DNA of 64,000 bases from Dechloromonas denitrificans (GTDB lineage: Bacteria > Pseudomonadota > Gammaproteobacteria > Burkholderiales > Rhodocyclaceae), in assembly GCF_020510685.1 (NCBI RefSeq), contig NZ_CP075185.1, forward strand, positions 1,736,001-1,800,000, given 5' to 3'. The notes beneath the pieces are model-generated. The model saw only the letters and a program-made list of their open reading frames with translations. It had not been told where the DNA came from and did not search any database. Below, piece after piece: positions 48,483 to 58,011 of this stretch (position 1 is the stretch's first letter; every line of letters begins with the position of its first letter). A program made the position numbers and the translations under genes.

Positions 48483-48611
48483 TTAGCGGGTAATCAGCGG
48501 ATGAACGGCTTCGCTGGCGTGTTTCTTGACCTGCTTGACTGCTTTCTTTTCCTTCGGGGTCAACGCCGGCTGTTTCTTCACTTCCTTGGTGCTGTGTTTG
48601 GTCTTGCCCAT
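48483..48611 (-). CDS. very small Lys-rich protein
   Basis: 42 aa, beginning MGKTKHSTKEVKKQPALTPK and ending SEAVHPLITR; 13 of the residues are Lys. A strong ribosome site (AAGGAG, 7 nt before ATG) and clean start and stop support translation. It is too short for ordinary gene callers. The strongly basic, helix-prone sequence suggests nucleic-acid or ribosome association, but no family is certain. It sits between the protease gene and the aminotransferase gene. Confidence 0.6.
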   Translation of the reverse strand: MGKTKHSTKEVKKQPALTPKEKKAVKQVKKHASEAVHPLITR

Positions 48612-48732
48612 GATCTTGCTCCTTGGTGCGTCGACAAATGCGGCGTCGTTTCAGTATAGGCCGATGCGCCAGGAAGACCAGCACGGACATCGAATCGGGC
48701 GGCGCCGCTTTGCCGCCCGTCTTTTCGCCGGT

Positions 48733-49869
48733 TCAGGCTTGGCTGGGCACGGTCGCCAGCGCCTCGGCGAAATTGTTCACGGTGCGCTCCGGGTTATGCA
48801 GTTTGTCCAGACCGAACAGGCCGACCCGGAAGGTCCGGAAAGTGTCCGGCTCGTCGCATTGCAACGGAACGCCGGCGGCCGTCTGCAGGCCGGCGGCGAG
48901 GAATTTCTTGCCCGACTGGATGTCCGGATCGGTGGTGTAGCTGACCACCACGCCAGGGGCTTGGAAGCCTTCGGCGGCGACGCTGGGGAAGCCCTTGGCG
49001 ACGAGCAGCTGGCGGATGCGGCGGCCGAGTTCCCATTGTTCCTGGCAGACCTTGGCGAAACCGTAGGCTTCGGTTTCCAGCATGATGTCGCGCAAGGTCG
49101 CCAAGGCATCGGTCGGCATGGTTGCGTGGTAAGCGTGGCTGCCGTTCTCGAAGGCCTCCATGATCGACAGCCACTTTTTCAAGTCGCAGGCAAAACTGCT
49201 GCTGGTCGTCGCGTCGATGTGCGCCCGGGCGCGTTCGCCGAGCGCGATCAGTGCCGCGCAAGGTGGGGCGCTCCAGCCTTTTTGCGGGGCGCTGATCAGC
49301 AGATCGACATGGTTGGCCGCCATATCGACCCAGATCGTGCCGGAGGCCACGCAATCGAGTACGAACAGGCCATCCACCGCCTGCACGGCGGCACCGACGG
49401 CGCGCAGATAGTCGTCGGGCAAGATCATGCCGGAGGCGGTTTCGACATGCGGGGCAAAGACGACGTCCGGCTTGTGGGCGTGGATGGCGGCGACCACTTC
49501 CTCGATCGGCATCGGAGCGAAGGGGGCCTGGGCGCCCGTGGAGATCTGGCGGGCTTTGAGGACGATGCTCTCCGAGGGAATCTGGCCGACCTCGAAAATT
49601 TGCGTCCAGCGGAAGCTGAACCAGCCGTTGCGGATGACCAGGACTTTCTTGCCAGTCGCGAACTGGCGGGCCACCGCCTCCATGCCGAAAGTGCCGCTGC
49701 CGGGCACGATCACCGCCGACCTGGCGTTATAGACTTTTTTCAGGATCCGCGAGATGTCGGTCATCACCCCCTGAAAGCGTTGCGACATGTGATTCAGGGC
49801 GCGGTCGGTATAGACCACCGAGTATTCGAGCAGGCCTTGGGGATCGGGTTGGGGTAGCAGGGCGGGCAC
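48733..49869 (-). CDS. class V aminotransferase (serine/alanine-glyoxylate or pyruvate type)
   Basis: 378 aa. PLP enzyme of the class V fold: IVPGSGTFGMEAVARQF, HVETASGMILPDDYL, VLDCVASGTIWVDM, and the Schiff-base Lys197 in ISAPQKGWSAP. The C-terminal domain has VVSYTTDPDIQSGKKFLAAG and FRVGLFGLDKL. Relatives include serine-glyoxylate, alanine-glyoxylate and 2-aminoethylphosphonate-pyruvate aminotransferases; the exact reaction cannot be fixed. It is divergent from putA with about 170 bp between. Confidence 0.9.
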   Translation of the reverse strand: MPALLPQPDPQGLLEYSVVYTDRALNHMSQRFQGVMTDISRILKKVYNARSAVIVPGSGTFGMEAVARQFATGKKVLVIRNGWFSFRWTQIFEVGQIPSESIVLKARQISTGAQAPFAPMPIEEVVAAIHAHKPDVVFAPHVETASGMILPDDYLRAVGAAVQAVDGLFVLDCVASGTIWVDMAANHVDLLISAPQKGWSAPPCAALIALGERARAHIDATTSSSFACDLKKWLSIMEAFENGSHAYHATMPTDALATLRDIMLETEAYGFAKVCQEQWELGRRIRQLLVAKGFPSVAAEGFQAPGVVVSYTTDPDIQSGKKFLAAGLQTAAGVPLQCDEPDTFRTFRVGLFGLDKLHNPERTVNNFAEALATVPSQA

Positions 49870-50037
49870 GTTGTCTCTCCGTTTGATTGTTCGATCACGC
49901 AGCTAGCTGCGTGGCGGCCAGCATAAACCGAAGCGATGACGGCACGCTAGTCGATGGCGGCGGAGCGGGCAAGCTTGCCGCCTTTTCGCGGCCGAGGCAT
50001 ATTCTTGAGGTCTGGCAAACTGCGGCGAGGCAAGATC

Positions 50038-53000
50038 ATGGCAACGAATCTTCGCGAAGCAATCCGGCAAGTCTGTCGGCGCGACGAAGCGCTCTGCGTC
50101 GCCGCTCTGGTCGATGAGCTGGAGAAGATTCCCGGCGATCAGCCGGCCGTTCAGGCGCTGGCCCGCCAACTGGTCGAAGCGGTGCGCCAGCAGCGCAGCC
50201 GGGCGAGCGGGGTCGACCACCTGATGCAGGAATTCGCGCTGTCGAGTCAGGAAGGCGTCGCCTTGATGTGTCTGGCAGAAGCGTTGTTGCGTATTCCGGA
50301 TAGTGCGACGGTGGACCGCCTGATCCGCGACAAGATAAGTCATGGCGACTGGCGATCGCACCTGGGCGGCAGTTCGTCGCTGTTCGTCAATGCCGCGACC
50401 TGGGGCATGCTGCTCACCGGCCAGTTGCTCGCCAGTCAGCCGCATGGCGAACTGGGCGAGGTGCTGAGCCGCTTGTTGCGGCGGGGCGGCGAGCCGCTGA
50501 TCCGGAAAAGCATCAATTTCGCCATGCGTCTGCTCGGTCAGCAGTTCGTGCTCGGCGAAAGCATTGCCGCGGCGCTGCAGCGCAGTATCGACAACGAGCG
50601 GCGCGGCTATACCCATTCCTTCGACATGCTCGGCGAAGCGGCGCTGACCGCGGACGATGCCGAAAATTACTGCCGCGCCTATCAGACGGCGATCGAAGCC
50701 ATCGGTCAGGCCAGCGGCGGGCGGGGCGTGCACGCCGGGCCGGGGATTTCGGTCAAGTTGTCGGCGCTGCATCCGCGCTATGGACGCAGTCAGCGTCAGC
50801 GGGTGATGGCCGAACTGCTGCCGCGTCTGAAGGGCTTGATGCTGCTCGCCCGGCACTATGGCATCGGTTTCAACATCGATGCTGAAGAGGCCGAGCGACT
50901 GGAGCTTTCCCTCGATCTGCTCGAAGAACTGGCCGCCGATCCCGAGCTGGCCGGCTGGCCTGGCCTCGGCTTCGTCGTTCAGGCCTATCAGAAACGCTGT
51001 CCCTTCGTCATTGACTGGCTGGTCGATCTGGCCCGGCGCAGCAGCCGCCGACTGATGGTACGCCTGGTCAAGGGGGCCTATTGGGACAGTGAGATCAAGC
51101 GTGCCCAAGTCGACGGTCTGGCCGATTACCCGGTTTATACGCGCAAGGCCCATACCGACCTGGCCTATCTGGTGTGCGCCCGCCGCCTGCTCGCTGCGCC
51201 GGATGCGGTCTATCCGCAATTCGCCACGCACAATGCCCAGACGCTGGCCAGCATCGTGTTGATGGCTGGTGACCGCGGCGTCGAGGACTACGAGTTCCAA
51301 TGTCTGCACGGCATGGGCGAACCCTTGTACGACATGGTGGTGGGGCCAGCCGGACTGGGCCGGCGTTGCCGCATCTATGCGCCGGTCGGCAGTCACCGGA
51401 CGCTGTTGCCCTATCTGGTGCGCCGGTTGCTCGAGAACGGGGCGAACAGTTCCTTCGTCCATCGCCTCGTCGACCCGGCGGTGTCGATCGAGGACCTGAT
51501 CGAAGACCCGTTGCAGCAAGTTCGCCGCACCGGCCCGACGCGTCACCCGAAGATTCCGCTGCCGGCCGAGCTGTATGGGAACGGTCGGGTCAATTCGGCC
51601 GGCGTCGATCTGGCCGATGAAGCAAGCATCGCCGGGCTGGCAAAGGCCCTGGCCGCGCTTGCCGACAAACGCTGGTCGGCTGCGCCGCTGGTCACTGGCG
51701 CAAGCAGCAGCCAGGCGTGTGCCGATCTGCCGGTGCGCAACCCGGCGGATCGCCACGATGTCGTCGGTCACGTGATCGAGGCCGATGCGGCAACCGTCGA
51801 GCAGGCCTTGTCCAATGCCGCGGTCGCTGCCCCGCGCTGGGCGCAGACGCCGCCCGCCGCGCGTGCCGCAGCGCTGTGGCGCGCCGCCGATCTGTTCGAG
51901 GCCAATCGCGTGCCCTTGATCAGCCTGGCCATCCGCGAAGCCGGCAAAACCTGGGGTAATGCCCTGGCCGAGGTGCGCGAGGCCGTCGATTTCTGTCGTT
52001 ACTACGGCCAACAGTTGCTGGCGGGCCATTTTTCGGTGGCCGGCGAGCCGCCCGGCCCGGCGGTTTGCATCAGCCCGTGGAATTTTCCGTTGACCATTTT
52101 TGTCGGCGAAGTCAGTGCCGCCCTGGCTGCCGGTAGCTCGGTTCTCGCCAAGCCGGCCGAGCAGACGCCGCTGATTGCCGGCTTCGCCATCGAACTGCTG
52201 CATCAGGCGGGCATTCCGCTCGACGTGCTGCAGTTTCTGCCTGGCCGGGGCGAAACGGTCGGGGCGATACTGACCGCCGACCAACGGGTCCGTTCGGTGG
52301 TCTTTACCGGGTCAACCGAGGTGGCGCGCTTGATCAACCAGAGCATCGCCAACCGCCCCGGCGTTCGGCTGATTGCCGAGACCGGCGGCCTGAATGCGAT
52401 GATCGTCGATTCCTCGGCGCTGCCCGAGCAGGTCGTCCAGGATGTCCTGGTCTCCGGCTTCGACAGCGCCGGCCAGCGCTGTTCGGCGCTACGCGTCCTG
52501 TGCCTGCAGCACGATATCGCCGGGCGCGTAATGGGCCAACTGCAGGCCGCCATGCAGCAGCTCACGATTGGCAATCCGCTGCATCTGGCCACCGATATCG
52601 GGCCGGTTATCGATGATCCGGCACGGCGGGCCTTGCTCAGCCACATCGCCCGGATGCGCAGTATCGGCCGACCGGTCTTCGACTTGCCGCTGCCGGCCGA
52701 CTGCCTCGCTGGCAGCTTCGTGTCGCCGACGTTGATCGAGATCGATTCGCTGGCCGATCTGCCCGGCGAAGTCTTCGGGCCGGTCGTCCATGTGCTGCGT
52801 TTTGCCGGCCAGCAACTCGATGCCCTGCTTGACGCGATCAATGCCAGCGGCTATGGGCTGACGCTCGGCGTGCATAGCCGTATCGACGCGGCGGTGCAGT
52901 CGATCGGCATCCAGTCCAGGGTCGGCAACATCTACGTCAATCGCAACATGGTCGGGGCGGTGGTCGGCGTCCAGCCTTTCGGCGGCGAGGGCTTGTCGGG

Positions 53001-53643
53001 TACCGGGCCGAAGGCCGGCGGGCCGCTCTATCTGCATCGGCTGGCGGGCAGTCTGCAGGTCGCCCCGGCCGAAATCGGCGGCCGTTCCGTCGTTGGCGAT
53101 GCGGCGCTCGATTGCCTGAGCGAATGGCTGATGGTGGCCGGTCATCCCGAGTTGGCTTCGCGGTGCGCCGAATACGCCGCCTTGACGCTGCGCCACACCC
53201 GGCTTGACTTGCCCGGCCCGACCGGGGAGCGGAACACGCTGCATTTCGCGCCGCGCGGCGTGTTGTTGTGCCTGGCCGATCAGGAACAAGCCTTGCTCGG
53301 CCAGATCGCCGCGGTGCAGGCTACCGGCAACACGGTTGGCGTGCTGGACACGGCTTATTGCCGAAAGCTGCTGGCCGGTTTGCCGGCTGCACTCGCCAAG
53401 GATATTCGGTGGCGCCAGCCCGGCGATTTTCGTGGCATCGCGGGGGTGTTGTTGGCTGGAACGGGGCCCGATGAAAGCGGCTTGCGCCAGCGTTTGGCAA
53501 GTCAGCCGGGGGCGCTGATTGCCGTCTATCGGGCGGACGATCGTCAGCGGTACCCGTTATTCCGGATGTTGAGCGAACGCGTTGTCAGTGTGAATACGAC
53601 GGCGGCTGGTGGCAATGCGAGCTTGATGAGCCTGGGCGGCTGA
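50038..53643 (+). CDS. putA: bifunctional proline dehydrogenase / P5C dehydrogenase PutA
   Basis: 1201 aa from the ATG after GCGAGGCAAGATC; 28 codons upstream are open but have no ribosome site. It lacks the N-terminal ribbon-helix-helix DNA-binding domain of E. coli PutA (which is about 1320 aa), so it should be enzyme only. The FAD proline dehydrogenase barrel is at about 170-480 (VQAYQKRCPFVIDWL, QCLHGMGEPLYDMVVG). The aldehyde dehydrogenase is at about 570-1000, with the Glu in AETGGLNAMIVDSS and the catalytic Cys in SAGQRCSALRVLCLQ. A C-terminal extension follows, ending ASLMSLGG. It oxidises proline to glutamate with substrate channelling. Confidence 0.95.
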   Translation: MATNLREAIRQVCRRDEALCVAALVDELEKIPGDQPAVQALARQLVEAVRQQRSRASGVDHLMQEFALSSQEGVALMCLAEALLRIPDSATVDRLIRDKISHGDWRSHLGGSSSLFVNAATWGMLLTGQLLASQPHGELGEVLSRLLRRGGEPLIRKSINFAMRLLGQQFVLGESIAAALQRSIDNERRGYTHSFDMLGEAALTADDAENYCRAYQTAIEAIGQASGGRGVHAGPGISVKLSALHPRYGRSQRQRVMAELLPRLKGLMLLARHYGIGFNIDAEEAERLELSLDLLEELAADPELAGWPGLGFVVQAYQKRCPFVIDWLVDLARRSSRRLMVRLVKGAYWDSEIKRAQVDGLADYPVYTRKAHTDLAYLVCARRLLAAPDAVYPQFATHNAQTLASIVLMAGDRGVEDYEFQCLHGMGEPLYDMVVGPAGLGRRCRIYAPVGSHRTLLPYLVRRLLENGANSSFVHRLVDPAVSIEDLIEDPLQQVRRTGPTRHPKIPLPAELYGNGRVNSAGVDLADEASIAGLAKALAALADKRWSAAPLVTGASSSQACADLPVRNPADRHDVVGHVIEADAATVEQALSNAAVAAPRWAQTPPAARAAALWRAADLFEANRVPLISLAIREAGKTWGNALAEVREAVDFCRYYGQQLLAGHFSVAGEPPGPAVCISPWNFPLTIFVGEVSAALAAGSSVLAKPAEQTPLIAGFAIELLHQAGIPLDVLQFLPGRGETVGAILTADQRVRSVVFTGSTEVARLINQSIANRPGVRLIAETGGLNAMIVDSSALPEQVVQDVLVSGFDSAGQRCSALRVLCLQHDIAGRVMGQLQAAMQQLTIGNPLHLATDIGPVIDDPARRALLSHIARMRSIGRPVFDLPLPADCLAGSFVSPTLIEIDSLADLPGEVFGPVVHVLRFAGQQLDALLDAINASGYGLTLGVHSRIDAAVQSIGIQSRVGNIYVNRNMVGAVVGVQPFGGEGLSGTGPKAGGPLYLHRLAGSLQVAPAEIGGRSVVGDAALDCLSEWLMVAGHPELASRCAEYAALTLRHTRLDLPGPTGERNTLHFAPRGVLLCLADQEQALLGQIAAVQATGNTVGVLDTAYCRKLLAGLPAALAKDIRWRQPGDFRGIAGVLLAGTGPDESGLRQRLASQPGALIAVYRADDRQRYPLFRMLSERVVSVNTTAAGGNASLMSLGG

Positions 53644-53709
53644 GCGGAGAACGCGATGGACAGCCGAGCCGCCTTCCTGCTTTTTCCGCGAAAAGCTAGG
53701 GTCTCGCCT

Positions 53710-54450
53710 TCAGAGGCTGATGACGACTTTCTGGTACAGCCCGCCAAACGACGTGGATTTGGCTAGCGCAACGAGCGCTGAGTCGGTGGGCAGGTAAGTC
53801 GCGATTTCCTGTTCCCAGAGATCCAGTGCGAATGGCTCAAGGGCTTTCAATACGCCGGTCATCAGATAACGCAGCGGGTTGCCGGGGCTCGGCTTGTGGT
53901 AATCGACAATGACGATCTTGCCGCCCGGCCGGGTAACGCGCAGCGCTTCGGCCAGCGTTGCCCGGCGCACCGCTGCCGGTTGCTCGTGCAGCAGAAAGAA
54001 CAGCAGTGTTGCGTCAAAGCTTGCATCGGCAAAGTGCAGGGCGCTGGCGTCCTGCTGATGCAGGTGGATGCGCGGGTCGGGCGGCAGTTTGCGGCGCAGG
54101 TTGGCGAGCTGGATCGGCGCGACATCGACGACGTCGAGCCTGCCTTGCGCGCCGAGGCGGGCGGCAATGCGCTGGGTGAAGTCGCCATAGACGCAAGCGA
54201 TCTGCAGGATGCGCTGATTGATCGCGGTGCCGAATTCGGCCAGCACCGCATCACGCAGGCGACTGAAATTGCCCCACAGAATCAGGTTGACCAGCCACTG
54301 GCGCTCAAAGAGGCGGACGCCGTTGGGGTGCAGATAAGCCCACCAGTAAACGTCCTGCAGATAATCGGGAATGGCCGGTGGGGCCGGCGTCGCTCCCGGT
54401 GGTTGTTCGAGAGGCAAATGGGCAGCAAGGGACGGAGCACTGGGGGGCAT
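53710..54450 (-). CDS. rquA: rhodoquinone biosynthesis enzyme RquA
   Basis: 246 aa. It resembles class-I SAM methyltransferases but has the RquA pattern: PDYLQDVYWWAYLHPNG, RLFERQWLVNLILWGNFSRL and the altered SAM loop ILQIACVYGDFTQRIAARL (no Asp-x-Gly-x-Gly). LLFFLLHEQPAAVRRATLAE and GGKIVIVDYHKPSPGNPLRY follow. RquA converts ubiquinone to rhodoquinone by swapping a methoxy for an amino group, giving a low-potential quinone for fumarate reduction. Alone between putA (convergent) and a DUF3567 gene. The assignment rests on recalled family motifs. Confidence 0.8.
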   Translation of the reverse strand: MPPSAPSLAAHLPLEQPPGATPAPPAIPDYLQDVYWWAYLHPNGVRLFERQWLVNLILWGNFSRLRDAVLAEFGTAINQRILQIACVYGDFTQRIAARLGAQGRLDVVDVAPIQLANLRRKLPPDPRIHLHQQDASALHFADASFDATLLFFLLHEQPAAVRRATLAEALRVTRPGGKIVIVDYHKPSPGNPLRYLMTGVLKALEPFALDLWEQEIATYLPTDSALVALAKSTSFGGLYQKVVISL

Positions 54451-54707
54451 GGCAGGAATGTTTCGCGGATCGCCAATTCAGATGAAATGAAAATGGATGA
54501 CAGCCCTGCAATCGTGGCCGTGATCCTGCGGGCGCTCCTTCCCTCCGTCGGGTCGCTGCTCGTCTTGGCGCGGCTGATGGCCGGTTGGCAGCGTCACCTT
54601 CGCGTAACTTACACCGTCGACCGGCATTAGGCCAGTTGCCGCCGCCTCAAGTAAGCCCCGGGCAGGCCGTAAACATACTTGCAAGCAGTTACTTTTGGAG
54701 GTGTGCG

Positions 54708-54941
54708 ATGAACGTCATCTACAGCAGCGATCACTTCTGGGTCCTCGCCTACCCTGCGCAACAGGGGTTCGAGTTGCTCGACAAGGAATATATGCGCACG
54801 CTCTTTCTGCAAGGAGCCTCGGCCTGGCACTTCCGGCATGCGATGGAAGCGATTCCGGAAAATGAGCGCGACGACGAAAGTATCGACGCCTTCCTCGACG
54901 CCTATTGCACCGATGCCGCCCGGCCCATCGTCATCCACTGA
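54708..54941 (+). CDS. DUF3567 family small protein
   Basis: 77 aa after an excellent ribosome site (TTGGAGG, 6 nt before ATG). The sequence MNVIYSSDHFWVLAYPAQQG, then FELLDKEYMRTLFLQGASAW, matches the DUF3567 pattern that I associate with betaproteobacteria. It is acidic and soluble. Function unknown. The 250 bp upstream, to rquA, should hold both promoters; no clear motif was seen. Confidence 0.85.
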   Translation: MNVIYSSDHFWVLAYPAQQGFELLDKEYMRTLFLQGASAWHFRHAMEAIPENERDDESIDAFLDAYCTDAARPIVIH

Positions 54942-54990
54942 CGTGCTAGAATCGCGGCATTGTCTTGATTAGCCTTGGGAAAACAGCCAA

Positions 54991-55200
54991 ATGGGTGACG
55001 TAAATACGAGCTACGTGTCGGATCACACGAAGTGGATCAACGAACAACTGGAAAAGAACCCGGCCTGGGTCGAAGATCAGAAAGTCGGTCGCGCCCTGTG
55101 GTGGGACAAGAAGCAGGATGTCGATAGCAGCCAGCGCAATGCCGAGTCCAAGGTGGCGCAGAAGCCGTACCCGTACGACGTGAATTTCTTCGGCGAATAA
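54991..55200 (+). CDS. DUF3460 family small protein
   Basis: 69 aa. SDHTKWINEQLEKNPAWVED, QKVGRALWWDKKQ and a C-terminal KPYPYDVNFFGE are the conserved DUF3460 blocks, a betaproteobacterial family of unknown function. It lies 49 nt after the DUF3567 gene and is followed by a strong terminator, so the two may be co-transcribed. Confidence 0.9.
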   Translation: MGDVNTSYVSDHTKWINEQLEKNPAWVEDQKVGRALWWDKKQDVDSSQRNAESKVAQKPYPYDVNFFGE

Positions 55201-55224
55201 TCGCCAAACGGATTCCAACCCGAT

Positions 55225-55255
55225 AAAAAAGCCGATCATGTTGATCGGCTTTTTT
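55225..55255. terminator. bidirectional intrinsic terminator
   Basis: A6-GCCGATCA (55225-55238), loop TGT, TGATCGGC-T6 (55242-55255). It is a textbook terminator for both the DUF3460 gene and the converging Pat-like gene. Confidence 0.9.
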
Positions 55256-55292
55256 CTTGCCTTCGCCAGGCCGGGCCTGGCGAAAACCCTGC

Positions 55293-57989
55293 TCAGGTAC
55301 CGGTCAGCGGCTTGACGACGCGTTTGACGGCGGTGTCTTCCGGGTGCGGATGGATGGTGAAGCCAAGGCTGGTCATCAGGCGGAACATCTTGCTGTTGGT
55401 CGACAAGACGTCGCCGACCACGGCGCGATAGCCTTTCATCCGGGCGCACTCGATCAGTGCCGTCATCAGCTTGCGGCCGACGCCGGACTTCTGGAAGTTG
55501 TCGCCGACGGCCAGCGCAAACTCGACCGATTCGCCATCCGGATTGCCGACATAACGCGCGACGCCGATCTGGGTTTCCTTGCCTTCATCGTTGGTCATCG
55601 TGGCGACCAGCGCCATTTCGCGGTCGTAGTCGATCTGGGTGAAGCGGACCAGCATGGTCTGGGTCAGTTCGCGCAGCGTATCCATGAAGCGGTAGTAGCG
55701 TGATTCGTCGGACATGTTCTTGACGAATTCCTGCTCCAGATCGGCATCTTCCGGACGGATCGGGCGGATGGTGACGACCTTGCCATCGTTCATCTGCCAT
55801 TCCTGGATCAGATGCACCGGGTAGGGATAGATGGCCATATGGGCGTAGCGGTCGCCACTGGCATTGGCCGCATGGTCGATGACGATCCGGGCGTCGGCGG
55901 CGATTGCGCCGTTTTCGTCCACGATCAGCGGGTTGAGGTCCATTTCCATGATCCACGGCAGTTCGCAGACCATTTCGGAGATGCAGAGCAGGACTTCCTT
56001 GATCGCCTCGCGGTCGACCGGCGGCATGTTGTGGAATTGATCGAGAATCTTCGAGGCGCGCGTCGAGTCGATCAGGTCCTTGGCCAGGAACTTGTTGAGC
56101 GGCGGCAGGGCAACCGAGCGGTCGCTGAAGATTTCGACATCGAAGCCACCGGCACCAAAGGTGATCACCGGCCCGAAAATGGGGTCGCGGAAGACGCCGA
56201 TCATCAGCTCGCGACCATTCGGATGCGACAGGAAGGGTTCGATCGAGACGCCGTTGATCTTGATGTTCGGATGGCGCTTCTGCACGGTCTCGATAATGTC
56301 GTGATAGGCATTACGGACGGCCGGCGCGTTGCCGATATTCAGCCGGACACCGCCGGCATCGGACTTGTGCTGGAGTTCTGGCGAGTCGACTTTCATCGCC
56401 ACCGGGAAACCGATCTGTTCGGCCAGCAGCAGCGCTTCGGTTGCCGTGCGGGCGACCATGGTCTGGGCGACCGGCACCTTGAAGGCGCGCAGGATAGCCT
56501 TCGATTCCATCTCGGAGAGCACCTTGCGCCGTTCGGCGAGCAGGGCCTCGATCAGCATCTTGGCCCCTTCGGCTTCCGGCCGGCCGTGCTGGCGGGTCGG
56601 TTCCGGCGTTTGCAGCAGCAGCTTCTGGTTGCGGTAGTACTTGGAGATATGGTGGAACAGCTCGATCGCGGTTTCCGGCATGCGGAAGGCCGGGATGCCG
56701 GCATCTTCGAGCAGCTTGCGCGAACTGGCGACCTGTTCTTCGCCCATCCAGCAACAGATGATCGAGCGGTTCAGTTTGTCGGCCACTTCGATGATCGCCT
56801 GGGCGACGCCCATCGGGTCGGTCATCGCCTGCGGTGAAAGCATCACCAGCGTGCTGTCGACGTTCGGATCGTGGGTGACGGCCAGGATGGCGTCGCGGTA
56901 GCGCTCCGGCGTGGCATCCCCGCCAATGTCGATGGGGTTGCTGTGCGACCAGCTGGTCGGCATCGTCTTGTTGAGTACGGCCATCGTCTCATTCGACAGC
57001 TCGGCCAGCGGGATGCCCAGATCGCCGGCCCGGTCGGCCGCCATGGCGCCCGGTCCGCCGCCGTTGGTGATGATGGCCAGACGGTTGCCGAGCGGGCGGA
57101 ACTTGGAAGCGAGCGCTTTAGCCGCATAGAACAGCTGGCCGACGTTCTGGACGCGGACGACGCCGGCCCGCCGCACGGCGGCATCAAAGACGGTGTCGGA
57201 GACAGCGGCCATGCCGGAGTGCGTCGCGGTGGCCATGGCGCCCGCTTCGTGGCGGCCGGCCTTGAGCAGAATGATCGGCTTGATGCGCGCGGCGGAACGC
57301 AGGGCGCTCATGAAGCGGCGGGCGTTGCGAATGCCTTCGACGTACATCAGGATGTAGTGGGTACGGCTGTCGTAAATCAGGTAGTCGAGGATTTCGCCGA
57401 AATCGACGTCGGCCGTCATGCCGATCGAAATGACCGACGAGAAGCCCACCTGATTCGACTTGGCCCAGTCGAGTACGGCCGAACACATCGCGCCGGACTG
57501 CGAGACGAGGGCGAGATTGCCCGGGGCGGCGGTCGTTTTGGTGAACGTCGCGTTCAGGCCCAGTTCCGGGCGGATGATGCCGAGGCAATTGGGGCCGAGG
57601 ATGCGCACGTTGTAGGAGCGGGCGATTTCCAGCACCTTGCGCTCGAGCGCGGCGCCGATATGGCCGGCTTCGGAAAAGCCGGCGGAAATGACGATGACGT
57701 TGCGCACGCCGCTCCGGCCGCATTGCTCGATCAACTGCGGCACGGTCTGCGGGCGGGTGGCAATCACCGCCATTTCGACGCGGGCACCGATTTCCTCGAT
57801 CGACTTGTAGGCCGGCTGGCCCTGAATCGTCTCGTGCTTGGGATTGATGGCGTACAGTCGGCCCTTGTAGCCCGAGCTGAGGATGTTCTTGAAAATGATG
57901 TTGCCGACCGAGTTTTCGCGGTCGGAGGCGCCGATCACAGCAACCGATTTCGGTTCGAAAAGCGAGGTTAGATAGTGCTGTTCCAACAT
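55293..57989 (-). CDS. acyl-CoA synthetase (NDP-forming) fused to GNAT acetyltransferase, Pat-like
   Basis: 898 aa. A CoA-binding Rossmann domain is at about 8-140 (SVAVIGASDRENSVGNIIFK), with succinyl-CoA-ligase-like domains at about 150-460 (GPNCLGIIRPELGLNATFTK, TNGGGPGAMAADRAGDLGIP). An ATP-grasp part is at about 490-700 and a GNAT domain at about 735-890 (SGVGRKLMTALIECARMKGY). This order matches E. coli Pat/PatZ, which acetylates lysines of metabolic enzymes such as acetyl-CoA synthetase and whose synthetase part is usually inactive. A 17-nt palindrome lies 23 bp before the start codon. Confidence 0.93.
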   Translation of the reverse strand: MLEQHYLTSLFEPKSVAVIGASDRENSVGNIIFKNILSSGYKGRLYAINPKHETIQGQPAYKSIEEIGARVEMAVIATRPQTVPQLIEQCGRSGVRNVIVISAGFSEAGHIGAALERKVLEIARSYNVRILGPNCLGIIRPELGLNATFTKTTAAPGNLALVSQSGAMCSAVLDWAKSNQVGFSSVISIGMTADVDFGEILDYLIYDSRTHYILMYVEGIRNARRFMSALRSAARIKPIILLKAGRHEAGAMATATHSGMAAVSDTVFDAAVRRAGVVRVQNVGQLFYAAKALASKFRPLGNRLAIITNGGGPGAMAADRAGDLGIPLAELSNETMAVLNKTMPTSWSHSNPIDIGGDATPERYRDAILAVTHDPNVDSTLVMLSPQAMTDPMGVAQAIIEVADKLNRSIICCWMGEEQVASSRKLLEDAGIPAFRMPETAIELFHHISKYYRNQKLLLQTPEPTRQHGRPEAEGAKMLIEALLAERRKVLSEMESKAILRAFKVPVAQTMVARTATEALLLAEQIGFPVAMKVDSPELQHKSDAGGVRLNIGNAPAVRNAYHDIIETVQKRHPNIKINGVSIEPFLSHPNGRELMIGVFRDPIFGPVITFGAGGFDVEIFSDRSVALPPLNKFLAKDLIDSTRASKILDQFHNMPPVDREAIKEVLLCISEMVCELPWIMEMDLNPLIVDENGAIAADARIVIDHAANASGDRYAHMAIYPYPVHLIQEWQMNDGKVVTIRPIRPEDADLEQEFVKNMSDESRYYRFMDTLRELTQTMLVRFTQIDYDREMALVATMTNDEGKETQIGVARYVGNPDGESVEFALAVGDNFQKSGVGRKLMTALIECARMKGYRAVVGDVLSTNSKMFRLMTSLGFTIHPHPEDTAVKRVVKPLTGT

Positions 57990-58011
57990 GTCGAGCCTCT
58001 ATTACAATGTT

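Noticed and set aside
48670..48705. GC hairpin with GGGCGGC/GCCGCCC arms followed by TCTTTT on the plus strand
   Set aside because: No plus-strand gene ends just before it, and on the minus strand there is no T-run; not called as a terminator.
49903..52284. Very long minus-strand open frame opposite putA
   Set aside because: Antisense shadow of putA, rich in Arg/Gln/His without any motif.
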